From Sinomicrobium weinanense (lineage in GTDB: Bacteria; Bacteroidota; Bacteroidia; Flavobacteriales; Flavobacteriaceae), in contig NZ_JAHKRR010000004.1 in the NCBI RefSeq assembly GCF_018863395.1, positions 372,001 through 436,000 of the forward strand: a stretch of DNA of 64,000 nt. Reading direction: 5' to 3'. The notes under the pieces are model-generated. The model was not told where the DNA came from and did no database searches. It saw nothing but the letters and a program-made list of their open reading frames with translations. Positions 36,341-45,001 of this stretch are shown here, in pieces; position 1 is the first letter of the stretch, and the number at the start of each line of letters is the position of its first letter. The position numbers were made by a program, and so were the translations under genes.

Positions 36341-37492
36341 ATGATAGACATAAACCAAACATATAGTTTTAATTTCCCTACACCCATTAGGTTTGGGGCC
36401 GGAGTCCTTGATGAATTGGCGGGCTACCTGAAGGAAAACCAACTTAAAAAACCACTTCTGGTAACGGATCCGCTTGTGGCAGAACTCGACTTTTTTGCTG
36501 AGATCAGAAAAAATCTGGAACAAAGCGGGTGTAGTGTAGAGGTGTTTCAAGAGATGCATAAAAATCCGGTGAAATCCGATGTCATTAAAGGCGGGGAAAT
36601 GTACCACCAAACCAGCCGGGACTGCGTTATTGGCATTGGTGGCGGTGTGGCACTGGATGTAGCCCGGGCAATTGTACTCCGCGTAAACCACACCAGAGAC
36701 CTTTTTGATTATGACGACCTGATAGGAGGTGATAAGTACGTAACCGGCGAGGTCCCGCATTTTATTACCATACCCACTACGGCAGGAACAGGTAGTGAAG
36801 TAGGCAGAAGTGCCATTATATCGGAAGATGACTCTAAGAAAAAGCGGATCTTATTTAGTCCCAAACTATTGGCAAAAATAGTTTTTGTAGATCCTTTGCC
36901 GACTATGGAGCTACCTCCATTTGTAACGGCAGCAACGGGAATGGATGCCCTGACCCATAACCTCGAGGCCTATCTCGCCAAAGGTTTTCATCCCATGTGC
37001 GATGGTATAGCACTGGAAGGGATGTCCCTTATTGCCCAATCCATAGAAAAAGCTACTAAAAAACCGGATATAGAGTCCCGCTCAAAAATGTTGCTGGCAT
37101 CGCTCATGGGAGCCATAGCATTTCAAAAGGGACTGGGAGTGGTGCACAGCCTTGCACATCCGCTCTCCAGCCTGTTGGATACCCATCACGGCCTTGCCAA
37201 TGCAGTGAACCTGCCCTATGGTATGCGGTTTAACTATGAAGGCTTTGAGGCTTATTTCGATAATATGGCCTATGCCCTGGGCATTGGTGCAGGCAAAGGA
37301 GATAAGGTAGTGGATTACCTTTTTGAGATGAATGACAGGTTGGGCTTGCCTTCCAGGCTTTCGGAAATAGGGGTAAAAGAGCCCCATATAGAAGAATTGT
37401 CCATCCTGGCGGAGGCCGATTTTTGCCATCCGTCCAATCCAAAACCAGTTAGCAGGGAAGATTTTAAACGGCTTTATAAAGAAGCATTATAA
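36341..37492 (+). CDS. Iron-containing alcohol dehydrogenase (group III)
   Basis: NAD-dependent dehydrogenase of the Fe-ADH family, 383 residues. The nucleotide loop GIGGGVALD is at about 97-105 and PTTAGTGSE at about 147-155. The metal ligands D202, H206, H269 and H283 have exactly the spacing of E. coli FucO (196, 200, 263, 277). It lies 86 bases after the ligase gene and 9 before the hydrolase. In this operon it would oxidise the free hydroxyl of a gamma-glutamylated amino alcohol to an aldehyde; that step is inference. Such an enzyme is not needed in the polyamine (Puu) pathway, which makes its aldehyde by amine oxidation. Confidence 0.9.
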   Translation: MIDINQTYSFNFPTPIRFGAGVLDELAGYLKENQLKKPLLVTDPLVAELDFFAEIRKNLEQSGCSVEVFQEMHKNPVKSDVIKGGEMYHQTSRDCVIGIGGGVALDVARAIVLRVNHTRDLFDYDDLIGGDKYVTGEVPHFITIPTTAGTGSEVGRSAIISEDDSKKKRILFSPKLLAKIVFVDPLPTMELPPFVTAATGMDALTHNLEAYLAKGFHPMCDGIALEGMSLIAQSIEKATKKPDIESRSKMLLASLMGAIAFQKGLGVVHSLAHPLSSLLDTHHGLANAVNLPYGMRFNYEGFEAYFDNMAYALGIGAGKGDKVVDYLFEMNDRLGLPSRLSEIGVKEPHIEELSILAEADFCHPSNPKPVSREDFKRLYKEAL

Positions 37493-37501
37493 CGATTTAT
37501 C

Positions 37502-38239
37502 ATGATAAGAATAGGGATAACTTCCTGTTTTATGTACCCGGACAAAGAAAGAAACGTCTTTGGTCCGAAGTCATTGAATTACCTCGAAAATGATATGGTG
37601 AGGTATGTGACCAGGAAAGGGGTGCTTCCGGTTCTGCTTCCCGATGTGGATGACCTTTATCTGAACAATATCCTGTCGGAGATGGATGGGTTTGTATTGC
37701 AGGGAGGTACGGATATTGCTCCCGAAACCTATGGAGAAAAGCCGATAGGGAAATGGAAGGGAGATGCTTACAGGGACCGGTACGAACTAAAGATCCTGGA
37801 CTTTGCCATCAAAAACTCAAAACCCGTACTGGGCATTTGCAGGGGATTTCAATTGATGAATGTCTATTTCGGAGGTAGCCTGTACCAGGATACCTCCACA
37901 CAAAATCCCGAAATAGGCCCTCATCGCTCAGCAGACCTGTACGATACCGTTAGGCATCCTATAAATTTCGTAGAAGATACCTATCTGGCAAACCTTTATA
38001 AAGATGAAACAGATCCGTATGTAAACACGGTTCACCATCAGGCGGTCAAGGAACTGGGAAAAGATCTGGAAGTCTATGCCCTGTCTGCGGACGGCCTTAT
38101 CGAAGCCTTCGGGTATACCGGGGAACCGGCAGGTAAGGTTGTGGGTGTACAATGGCATCCGGAGTTCTTCCATACCATAAAGGAAGAGCTGATCGATGCA
38201 GACAAATTATATGAGGCTTTTCTTCAACATACAAAATAA
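37502..38239 (+). CDS. Class I glutamine amidotransferase-like hydrolase (peptidase C26), gamma-glutamyl hydrolase type
   Basis: Predicted to cut a gamma-glutamyl amide and release glutamate, as PuuD does with gamma-glutamyl-GABA. The 245 residues show the oxyanion segment LQGGTDIAPETYGE, nucleophile Cys113 in GICRGFQLMN, and catalytic His219 and Glu221 in VQWHPE. There is no synthetase domain, so it acts as a free hydrolase. It sits 9 bases after the alcohol dehydrogenase and 5 before the aldehyde dehydrogenase, in the middle of the operon. With ethanolamine as input its product would be glycine. Confidence 0.9.
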   Translation: MIRIGITSCFMYPDKERNVFGPKSLNYLENDMVRYVTRKGVLPVLLPDVDDLYLNNILSEMDGFVLQGGTDIAPETYGEKPIGKWKGDAYRDRYELKILDFAIKNSKPVLGICRGFQLMNVYFGGSLYQDTSTQNPEIGPHRSADLYDTVRHPINFVEDTYLANLYKDETDPYVNTVHHQAVKELGKDLEVYALSADGLIEAFGYTGEPAGKVVGVQWHPEFFHTIKEELIDADKLYEAFLQHTK

Positions 38240-38244
38240 CACTT

Positions 38245-39612
38245 ATGAAGATAAAAAATCCGGCAACAGGAGATATCATCATCGAATTGAAAGCAGATAC
38301 GGCGGAAACGTTGAAAAACAAGTTCAATGCCCTCAAAGAGGGGCAGAAAAGCTGGTCGGCCCTTTCGGTCGGGGAGCGCCTGGAATGTATTGAAAAGTTC
38401 GGAGCCCTGGTACAGCAGCATAAAAACGAGCTTGCAGCCATACTGACCGAAGAAACGGGCAAACCCATACAGCAGTCCCTGAACGAAATTACAGGGGCAC
38501 ATAACAGGATAGACCATCTGTGTAAGTATGCTGAGCGCTGGCTTTCTGAGGAAGTGCTGGTGGATTCCGGGAATACCCGGGAGAAAATTGCCTATGAACC
38601 CCTTGGGGTCATCGTCAATATATCGGCCTGGAACTTCCCGTACAATGTAGGATATAATGTGTTTTTATATGCCCTGGCAGGGGGAAATTCAGTGATGTAC
38701 AAACCTTCGGAATACGCAGTCCTGACCGGAAAGCAGTTTGAGAAATACCTGCACCGGGCCGGTGTTCCCGAAAATGTATTCCAGTGTGTGATCGGCGATG
38801 GCCGTTTGGGGCAGTTGCTGCTGGAAGAAGACTTTGACGGTTATTTCTTTACCGGCTCTTATGCCACCGGAAAACACATTGCGGAAACCGTTGCCCACAA
38901 GCTGGTGCCCGTTCAATTGGAACTGGGCGGAAAGGACCCGCTGTATGTTACGGACGATGTGCCGGATATAAAACAGGCGGCAATCAATGCTGCAGAAGGC
39001 GCTTTTTACAATAACGGACAGAGTTGCTGCGCCGTAGAACGCATTTATGTTGCCGAACGCATCTATGACGAATTTATAGACGCCTTTGTAGAGGAAGTTA
39101 ACGCTTATAAGGTGGGGAACCCGGTCGACCCCGACACTTTTATCGGACCGCTTACCCGCGAACAGCAGTTAGGGTTTTTAAGTGACCAGGTAGCTGATGC
39201 TTTAAACAAAGGAGCCTTCTTAAAGGCGGGCGGACAAAGCGTGGAAGAAAAAGGATACTATTTCCGGCCTACAGTGCTGGTGAACTGCGATCACCGGATG
39301 AAGGTGATGACAGAAGAATCCTTTGGGCCTGTAATAGGGATCCAAAAAGTGGCATCTGATGACGAGGCAGTATCTCTTATGAAGGACACCCCTTACGGAC
39401 TGACGGCGGCGGTCTTTTCTTCAGACGAACAAAGGGCCTTGAACTTATTGAGAAAAATGGATACCGGAACGGTCTACTGGAATTGCTGCGACAGGGTAAG
39501 CCCCAATGTTCCCTGGTCGGGGAGAAAGAATTCCGGACTCGGATCTACATTGTCATTTAAAGGAATACGGGCATTTGTACAACCCAAATCCTATCATTTG
39601 AGAAATTGGTGA
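38245..39612 (+). CDS. NAD(P)-dependent aldehyde dehydrogenase
   Basis: Oxidises an aldehyde to the acid; 455 residues, close to succinate-semialdehyde-type enzymes. The Asn of the catalytic site is in SAWNFPYN, the catalytic base is Glu226 (LELGGKDP) and the nucleophile is Cys261 (GQSCC). FTGSYATGKHIA is the cofactor region. It is the last gene of the operon, 5 bases after the hydrolase, and is followed by a terminator. It probably turns the gamma-glutamylated aldehyde made by the iron alcohol dehydrogenase into the acid before hydrolysis. Confidence 0.92.
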   Translation: MKIKNPATGDIIIELKADTAETLKNKFNALKEGQKSWSALSVGERLECIEKFGALVQQHKNELAAILTEETGKPIQQSLNEITGAHNRIDHLCKYAERWLSEEVLVDSGNTREKIAYEPLGVIVNISAWNFPYNVGYNVFLYALAGGNSVMYKPSEYAVLTGKQFEKYLHRAGVPENVFQCVIGDGRLGQLLLEEDFDGYFFTGSYATGKHIAETVAHKLVPVQLELGGKDPLYVTDDVPDIKQAAINAAEGAFYNNGQSCCAVERIYVAERIYDEFIDAFVEEVNAYKVGNPVDPDTFIGPLTREQQLGFLSDQVADALNKGAFLKAGGQSVEEKGYYFRPTVLVNCDHRMKVMTEESFGPVIGIQKVASDDEAVSLMKDTPYGLTAAVFSSDEQRALNLLRKMDTGTVYWNCCDRVSPNVPWSGRKNSGLGSTLSFKGIRAFVQPKSYHLRNW

Positions 39613-39653
39613 TATGTAGGGATCCCGAAAAGGAAAAACTGAAACCGGACTGA

Positions 39654-39685
39654 AAAACATAGCCACCTTAGACTGGCTGTTTTTA
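39654..39685 (+). terminator. Intrinsic terminator after the aldehyde dehydrogenase gene
   Basis: AAAACATAGCCA and TGGCTGTTTTT form a stem with a short CCTTAGAC-type loop and a T tail, about 45 bases after the stop codon. One base bulges in the left arm. Confidence 0.65.
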
Positions 39686-39921
39686 ACACTAAAATTAAGG
39701 TCGAAAACAGGGAAATATCAACACTCTGGCTTTTAACCCTCTTAAAGATAAATTAACGGCAAATTAAATATTGATTGATCTTTTGTTTATAGAACCGTAA
39801 CCTTTATATCACTTAGAGGAAACCTCACGGATAACTATTATCAACACCTTTGCGCGGGTTGACAATTTTCTCTGTGAAGGACGGGACTATCATAAATAAG
39901 GATGAAAACAACTGGTATGAT

Positions 39922-39955
39922 AATATAGAAATGTTATCGATAACATTTCTATATT
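39922..39955. promoter_or_regulatory. Perfect 34-base palindrome, candidate LacI-type operator
   Basis: The two 17-base halves (39922-39938 and 39939-39955) are exact reverse complements, with the centre ATGTTATCGATAACAT. The CG-centred TGTTATCGATAACA core resembles LacI-family operators. It is 160 bases upstream of the susC start. No LacI-family gene lies in the window, so any regulator would be encoded elsewhere. Confidence 0.7.
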
Positions 39956-40115
39956 CAGGTCTTATGGCCACTCTTCCCAAATCTTGTAATGCCCTTTACG
40001 ACTTGTCCGGGTTGTATTGACCACGATAATGGTTACAGGCTGGCGAAAGCTATGACGGCAATTAAACAGGATATCAGATACACTAAATAACTAATTAACT
40101 AAAACCAAATTAACA

Positions 40116-43100
40116 ATGAAGAACAAAACAAAATGGTTAACCTTGCTTTTGAGAAAAGGGGGTTATCTACTTGTGGCGTTGTTGCAGACCGCCGTTTTGT
40201 TTGCCGGCGACGGTAACAATAGCGGGAAGCAGGACCAAACAAGACAAGAAGGTATTCAGATTAAGGGGCAGGTAACTTCTGCCGATGACGGAATGCCCCT
40301 GCCCGGGGTGTCCGTATTACTTAAAGGAAGTGCTATAGGAACCGTAACCGACCTGGACGGGCATTATGAGATCGAGGTCCCTGACGAGCAGAGTGTGCTG
40401 GTCTTTACTTATATCGGATTTGCGCAGGCAGAAGAAGTTGTCGGTTCCCGTACAACGGTAGATATTGCTATGCGGGAAGACGTTCAGCAGTTGGAAAACG
40501 TGGTGGTTACAGCGCTTGGGATCAAAAGGGAAGAGAAAAAACTGGGATACTCGGTACAAAGGATCGACGGTGAAGATGTACAGAAAGTGAAAACGGTAGA
40601 TGTAGCCACCGCACTGACGGGTAAGGTAGCCGGGCTCTGGATACAGAACAGCACCGAATTCGACCAGGCTCCGGATATCCGTTTGAGGGGAGGAAGCAGT
40701 AACCCCTTGCTTGTTGTAGATGGAATACCGTACGGAAATATGAGTTTGAGGGAAATTGCTTCTGACGACATAGAGAGTATGGATGTTTTGAAAGGAGCTA
40801 CGGCCTCGGCACTATACGGTTCCAGGGGTAGTGGGGGCGCTATAATCATTACCACCAAGAGCGGGGGTAACGGTATTAGTGTAAACAGTAATAATATGAT
40901 GTTTGCCGGTTACCTCGCACTGCCCAAAGTGCAGCATTCTTATAGTGCGGGTATCGGAGGGGAGTACAACTCTATAGATTATGTCTGGGGAAATAAACTG
41001 GACGCTGGTGTTATGCGGGAACAATGGAACCCGGAAACCAAGCAGATGGAAGAAATGGAACTGACGTCCCGGGGCAGGAACAATTTTAAAAATTTCCTGG
41101 AACCCGGCTTTATAGCCAACAATAATATCAGCTTTGCCCGCTCGGGAGATATTGGCTCTATCCGTACCTCCCTTACCCATGTGTACAATAAAGGGCAATA
41201 CCCTAACCTTCGTCTTAATCGGTTGAATGCCAATGTGGTAGGGAAGCTGAAGCTGGGCGATGATTTTGAACTGCAGGGTAACGTGGGGTATAACCGCAGT
41301 ACGGCCCCCCAAACTACGGGAGCAGGTTATGGAGATCAGGGGTTTATATATCAGATATTAATGTGGACAGGTCCGGAATACGACCTGAAGAAATACCGGG
41401 ACTATTGGGTAGTGCCCGACCAGCAACAGAACTGGCACTACAAAGCCTGGTATGACAATCCTTACCTGATCGCCTATGAAAAGCTAAATGGCGTGGAGCG
41501 GAATATGACCAATATAAACCTGACCTCTACCTACAAGCCCTTTAGTGGGGCCAAGATCACCGCAAGGGTGGGGTACGATTTTTATTCCGATGAGACGACC
41601 AGGAGGACCCTCCCGGGATTAATTCCACCCGTGGGTGGCACGCCAACGGTATGTTTGGCCAAAACCAGAGCAAGGGGTATAGCCTGAATACCGACCTGCT
41701 TTTTAATTACGAAAAGAAAAAGGTTTTGGGCGATCTTGATATAGACCTTACTGCCGGAGCTTCGATGTATAAATGGGAAGACCAGTTTCTAAGCGCTTCT
41801 ACCAGGAACGGGATCATTATCCCGGGGATATATTCCCTGAACAATTCGGCAGAGCGTCCCAATGTTTCTTCGTCCCGATTCAGAAAACAGGTAAACAGCC
41901 TTTTCGGACTGGCATCCCTGTCATGGGACGGCGCAGTCTTTCTGGATGTGACCGGACGTAACGACTGGAGCTCATCCCTGCCTTCCTCTACCCGGTCGTT
42001 TTTCTATCCTTCGGTGGCGGGAAGCGTACTGATCAACGAACTGGCTTCCATGCCTCAATGGATGGACCTCTGGAAAGTAAGGGGATCCTGGACATTGTCA
42101 AAACAGGATCTCGGCGTATATGCCACCAATGTAAATTACAATCTCGGAGTGGGGGCCTGGGGCGATTACAATACAGCAAACTACACCAGGAACATCCGGA
42201 GAGATGAAGATGTTTCCCCCCAGGTGAGCAGGACATGGGAGATCGGTACTGCCGCCTTTTTATTGAAGAATCGTTTGAATGTCGATGTGGCTTATTACAA
42301 TATTTATACCTACGACCGCCAGATATCTGCTGCGATCCCTGCATCCTCAGGTTTCACTTCCATTCTTGTCAATACCGAAGAAACCCGGGTTCAGAGAGGG
42401 GTGGAGATCACTTTGAATGCAGGAATCATCAAAAAGGAGAATTTTAGCTGGGACGTAGCCCTGAACTGGGCAAAGACCCATCAGTATTACAAAGACCTGG
42501 ACCCCGTATATTCCCCTGATAACCTGTGGACCAAAGAAGGAGGGCGTGTGGATAATTACACCGGGACAGCCTGGCTCCGCGATCCGCAGGGAAATCTGAT
42601 AAACACAGATGGCGGATTGCCGATAAGAAGTGATTATACAACTTTGTTCGGGCATAGTGATCCCGACTTTATCTGGGGCTTTACCAATGCCATCACCTGG
42701 AAGGATTTTGATTTTCACCTGAGCTTTGACGGTAGGGTAGGCGGATTGCTTAACAATTATTCTTCCTATAAAATGTGGGATACGGGAGCACATCCCGACA
42801 GCGATAACGAATGGCGTTATGACGAGGTGGTGAACGGCAATACCTCCTATGTGGGTGAAGGAGTGCAGGTAGCCTCCGGGTCTGTCACTTATGACCAATA
42901 CGGGCAGATCGTTGAGGATACCCGTACTTATAAACCCAATGAAACCCCGACGTCTTATGAAACCTATGCCAGGAGATATGGCGATGGCACCCTCGGAGCA
43001 ACCGATCCTACTTTTATTAAGCTGAGGGAAATTGCCATCGGGTATACACTTCCGAAATCTGTCAGCGAAAGATGGGGTATGAGCCGTGCCAGAGTATCAC

Positions 43101-43255
43101 TGACTGCCCAGAATGTATTCCTTTGGGCTAAGGATTTTAAATTCGCCGATCCTGATTTTAACACGGATACCGAACTTACTTCCCCTTCTCAAAGGTTTGT
43201 GGGACTGAATATTAATTTGCATATCGCACATCCAGATAATTCCAAAAAACGATAA
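40116..43255 (+). pseudogene. SusC/RagA-family TonB-dependent receptor, split by a frameshift
   Basis: Outer-membrane TonB-dependent importer of a SusCD pair. The first part (40116-41687) has a signal peptide, a CarboxypepD_reg-like domain (about 45-125), and the plug with LRGGSSNPLLVVDGIPYG and ASALYGSRGSGGA. It ends prematurely with an unrelated tail. The rest continues in another frame (open from before 41651 to 43255), with barrel strands and the C-terminal RVSLTAQNVFLWA and GLNINLHI. A single-base loss between about 41610 and 41650 would explain it; the joined length, about 1045 residues, is normal. It may be a true mutation or a sequencing error. susD follows 13 bases after the stop. 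Confidence 0.85.
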
Positions 43256-43268
43256 AAAAAATAAACAG

Positions 43269-44843
43269 ATGAAAAGTTTATATATAAAATCCGTAGTAAC
43301 AAGTCTGGTCCTGTTGCTTACCTTTGCTGCATGTACGGACTTTGACGAATTGAACACCAACCCGGACGGAATTACATCTGCCAACCCTGAAACACTGGCA
43401 GCGGGGCTTATTTTAGGAATCACCAGGAATGATATCAATACGGAGAAATCATTTATGGCATTGCACATGATCAGTAAGTATATCCTTTGGAGCGAATTTC
43501 CCCAAAGTGAACAATACAATGATTTTGGGCGTACAAGTTTTGTAAACATGACCAGGCTGATCGATGCGGATAAAATGGTTGAATTTGCCGAATCGACTGA
43601 GGGTCTGGATGAGGGTATTGTAAATTCTTATCGGGCACTGAGACATTTTATGAGGGCCTATACCCTTTTTGACCTTACAATGAGGGTAGGCGATATTCCA
43701 TATAGCGATGCACTTAAAGGAGAGGCCGAAGCTAACCTCAGGCCAGGGTATGATACGCAAAAAGAAGTGTTTCTCGGCATTCTGGACGAATTGGACGAAG
43801 CGAACCGGCTCTTTACTTCCGGAGCTCCTTTTGACGGGGATATGATCTATGGCGGAGACCCGGTAAAATGGCAGAAAATGGTCAATTCCTTTGCTTTGAA
43901 GGTGTTGATCAATCTGTACAAAAAGACAGGAGATGGTGACCTCCGGGTAAAGGAACGGTTCAATGAGATTGCGAATAACCGTTCTGTGATGGAAGGTAAT
44001 GAAGATAACTTCAGTTTGAAATTCGAAAATGCTGCCGGGCAAATGTATCCTTTTCACGAACTGGGAAATCAATTTGTAATTTACCCCCTGGTATCGGATA
44101 TCCTGATAGACAAGTTAAAGGAATTGGAAGATTACAGGTTGTTTTACTACACTGAGCCTTCGCCGGTTCAGGTAGAGAACGGACTGGATATTTCGGATTA
44201 TGAGGCCTATAAGGGCGTAGCCCCATCAATGCCGTATTCCGAAATGCAAGGCATACATGCTTCCAAAGATTATTCGGATATCAACAAACGGTATAAAGAA
44301 GTGCCGAAAGGAGAGCCTGTGTTTTTACTGAGCTATGCCCAGGTGCAGTTTATCCTGGCTGAAGCTGCAGTGCGGGGATGGATATCCGGCGATGCGGAAA
44401 CCTATTATAGGGAAGGGATCAGGGCATCGATGTACCTGGTTGCCGACAATACACCCGGTAATCCCAATTCCGAAGAGCCTCCCTTTCATCATAATAGGGT
44501 TATGGACAAAGACTATATAGATAATTATTATGCCAATACTCCGACAGTACAGTTGGCAGTCTCTACAGAAGAGCAATTGGAACAGATCATTACACAGAAA
44601 TTCCTTTGTACCTTTCTGCAGTCGCCCCTGGAACCTTATTTTGAAAACAGGAGAACGGGATACCCGCATTTTCCGATAAACCCGGAAACCAATGAAAATG
44701 TGCCGGCAGATAAATTGCCTGTGCGTTGGCTGTATCCTCAGGATGAGCTGAATTATAACAGCGAAAATGTCAACGAAGCGATCGACCGCCAGTACAACGG
44801 CAATGACAACGTCAACGAACTGATGTGGATATTAAAGGATTAA
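43269..44843 (+). CDS. SusD/RagB-family nutrient-binding lipoprotein (SusD-like_2 type)
   Basis: Surface lipoprotein that lids the SusC barrel and captures the substrate. The 524-residue product starts with a lipoprotein signal with Cys22 (TFAACTDFDELN). DELNTNPDGITSANPETL is typical of the SusD-like_2 group, and ASVQFILAEAAVRGW-type wording (AQVQFILAEAAVRGW, near residue 360) is the conserved helix. The C-terminus RWLYPQDELNYNSENVNEAI is also standard. It is 13 bases behind susC. The substrate is unknown; this group is not limited to glycans. Confidence 0.9.
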   Translation: MKSLYIKSVVTSLVLLLTFAACTDFDELNTNPDGITSANPETLAAGLILGITRNDINTEKSFMALHMISKYILWSEFPQSEQYNDFGRTSFVNMTRLIDADKMVEFAESTEGLDEGIVNSYRALRHFMRAYTLFDLTMRVGDIPYSDALKGEAEANLRPGYDTQKEVFLGILDELDEANRLFTSGAPFDGDMIYGGDPVKWQKMVNSFALKVLINLYKKTGDGDLRVKERFNEIANNRSVMEGNEDNFSLKFENAAGQMYPFHELGNQFVIYPLVSDILIDKLKELEDYRLFYYTEPSPVQVENGLDISDYEAYKGVAPSMPYSEMQGIHASKDYSDINKRYKEVPKGEPVFLLSYAQVQFILAEAAVRGWISGDAETYYREGIRASMYLVADNTPGNPNSEEPPFHHNRVMDKDYIDNYYANTPTVQLAVSTEEQLEQIITQKFLCTFLQSPLEPYFENRRTGYPHFPINPETNENVPADKLPVRWLYPQDELNYNSENVNEAIDRQYNGNDNVNELMWILKD

Positions 44844-44845
44844 AT

Positions 44846-44998
44846 GAGTTCGGAGTTTTGGAGTTTTGGAGTTGAAAAAGATTGTTTTTCTCCCCTTGAG
44901 GGGATAACTTGTCCCGACGGCAAGTCGGGATGCCGAAGGCAGAGGGGTGTAACTCCTCAACCCCAGAACTCCCCAACTCCAAAACTCCCCAACTATAA
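44846..44998. repeat. Intergenic repeat A, copy 1 (GGAGTTTTGGAGTTG ... CCCCTTGAGGGG)
   Basis: The outer arms (GAGTTTTGGAGTTTTGGAG near 44852-44875 and CCAACTCCAAAACTCCCC near 44973-44990) are inverted. Inside are CCCCTTGAGGGG (44892-44903), a GTCCCGAC/GTCGGGAT hairpin and GATGCCGAAGGCAGAGGGG. It fills the space between the susD stop and the phospholipase start. A second copy is at 52909-53036. Confidence 0.85.
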
Positions 44999-45001
44999 TA
45001 A

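Larger units (their letters stand above)
39613..40115. other. Gap between the aldehyde dehydrogenase and SusC genes
   Basis: These 503 bases hold the operon terminator (39654-39685), A/T-rich sequence that probably includes the susC promoter, and a perfect 34-base palindrome at 39922-39955. No gene is supported. The separation suggests that the SusCD-phospholipase genes are a second unit with their own control. Confidence 0.6.

Noticed and set aside
41600..41690. Programmed frameshifting in susC
   Set aside because: I see no slippery heptamer with a following pseudoknot; a simple base loss or sequence error is more likely.
44846..44998. CRISPR array or insertion sequence made from the repeats
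   Set aside because: Repeats are inverted and not evenly spaced; no cas or transposase gene in the window.
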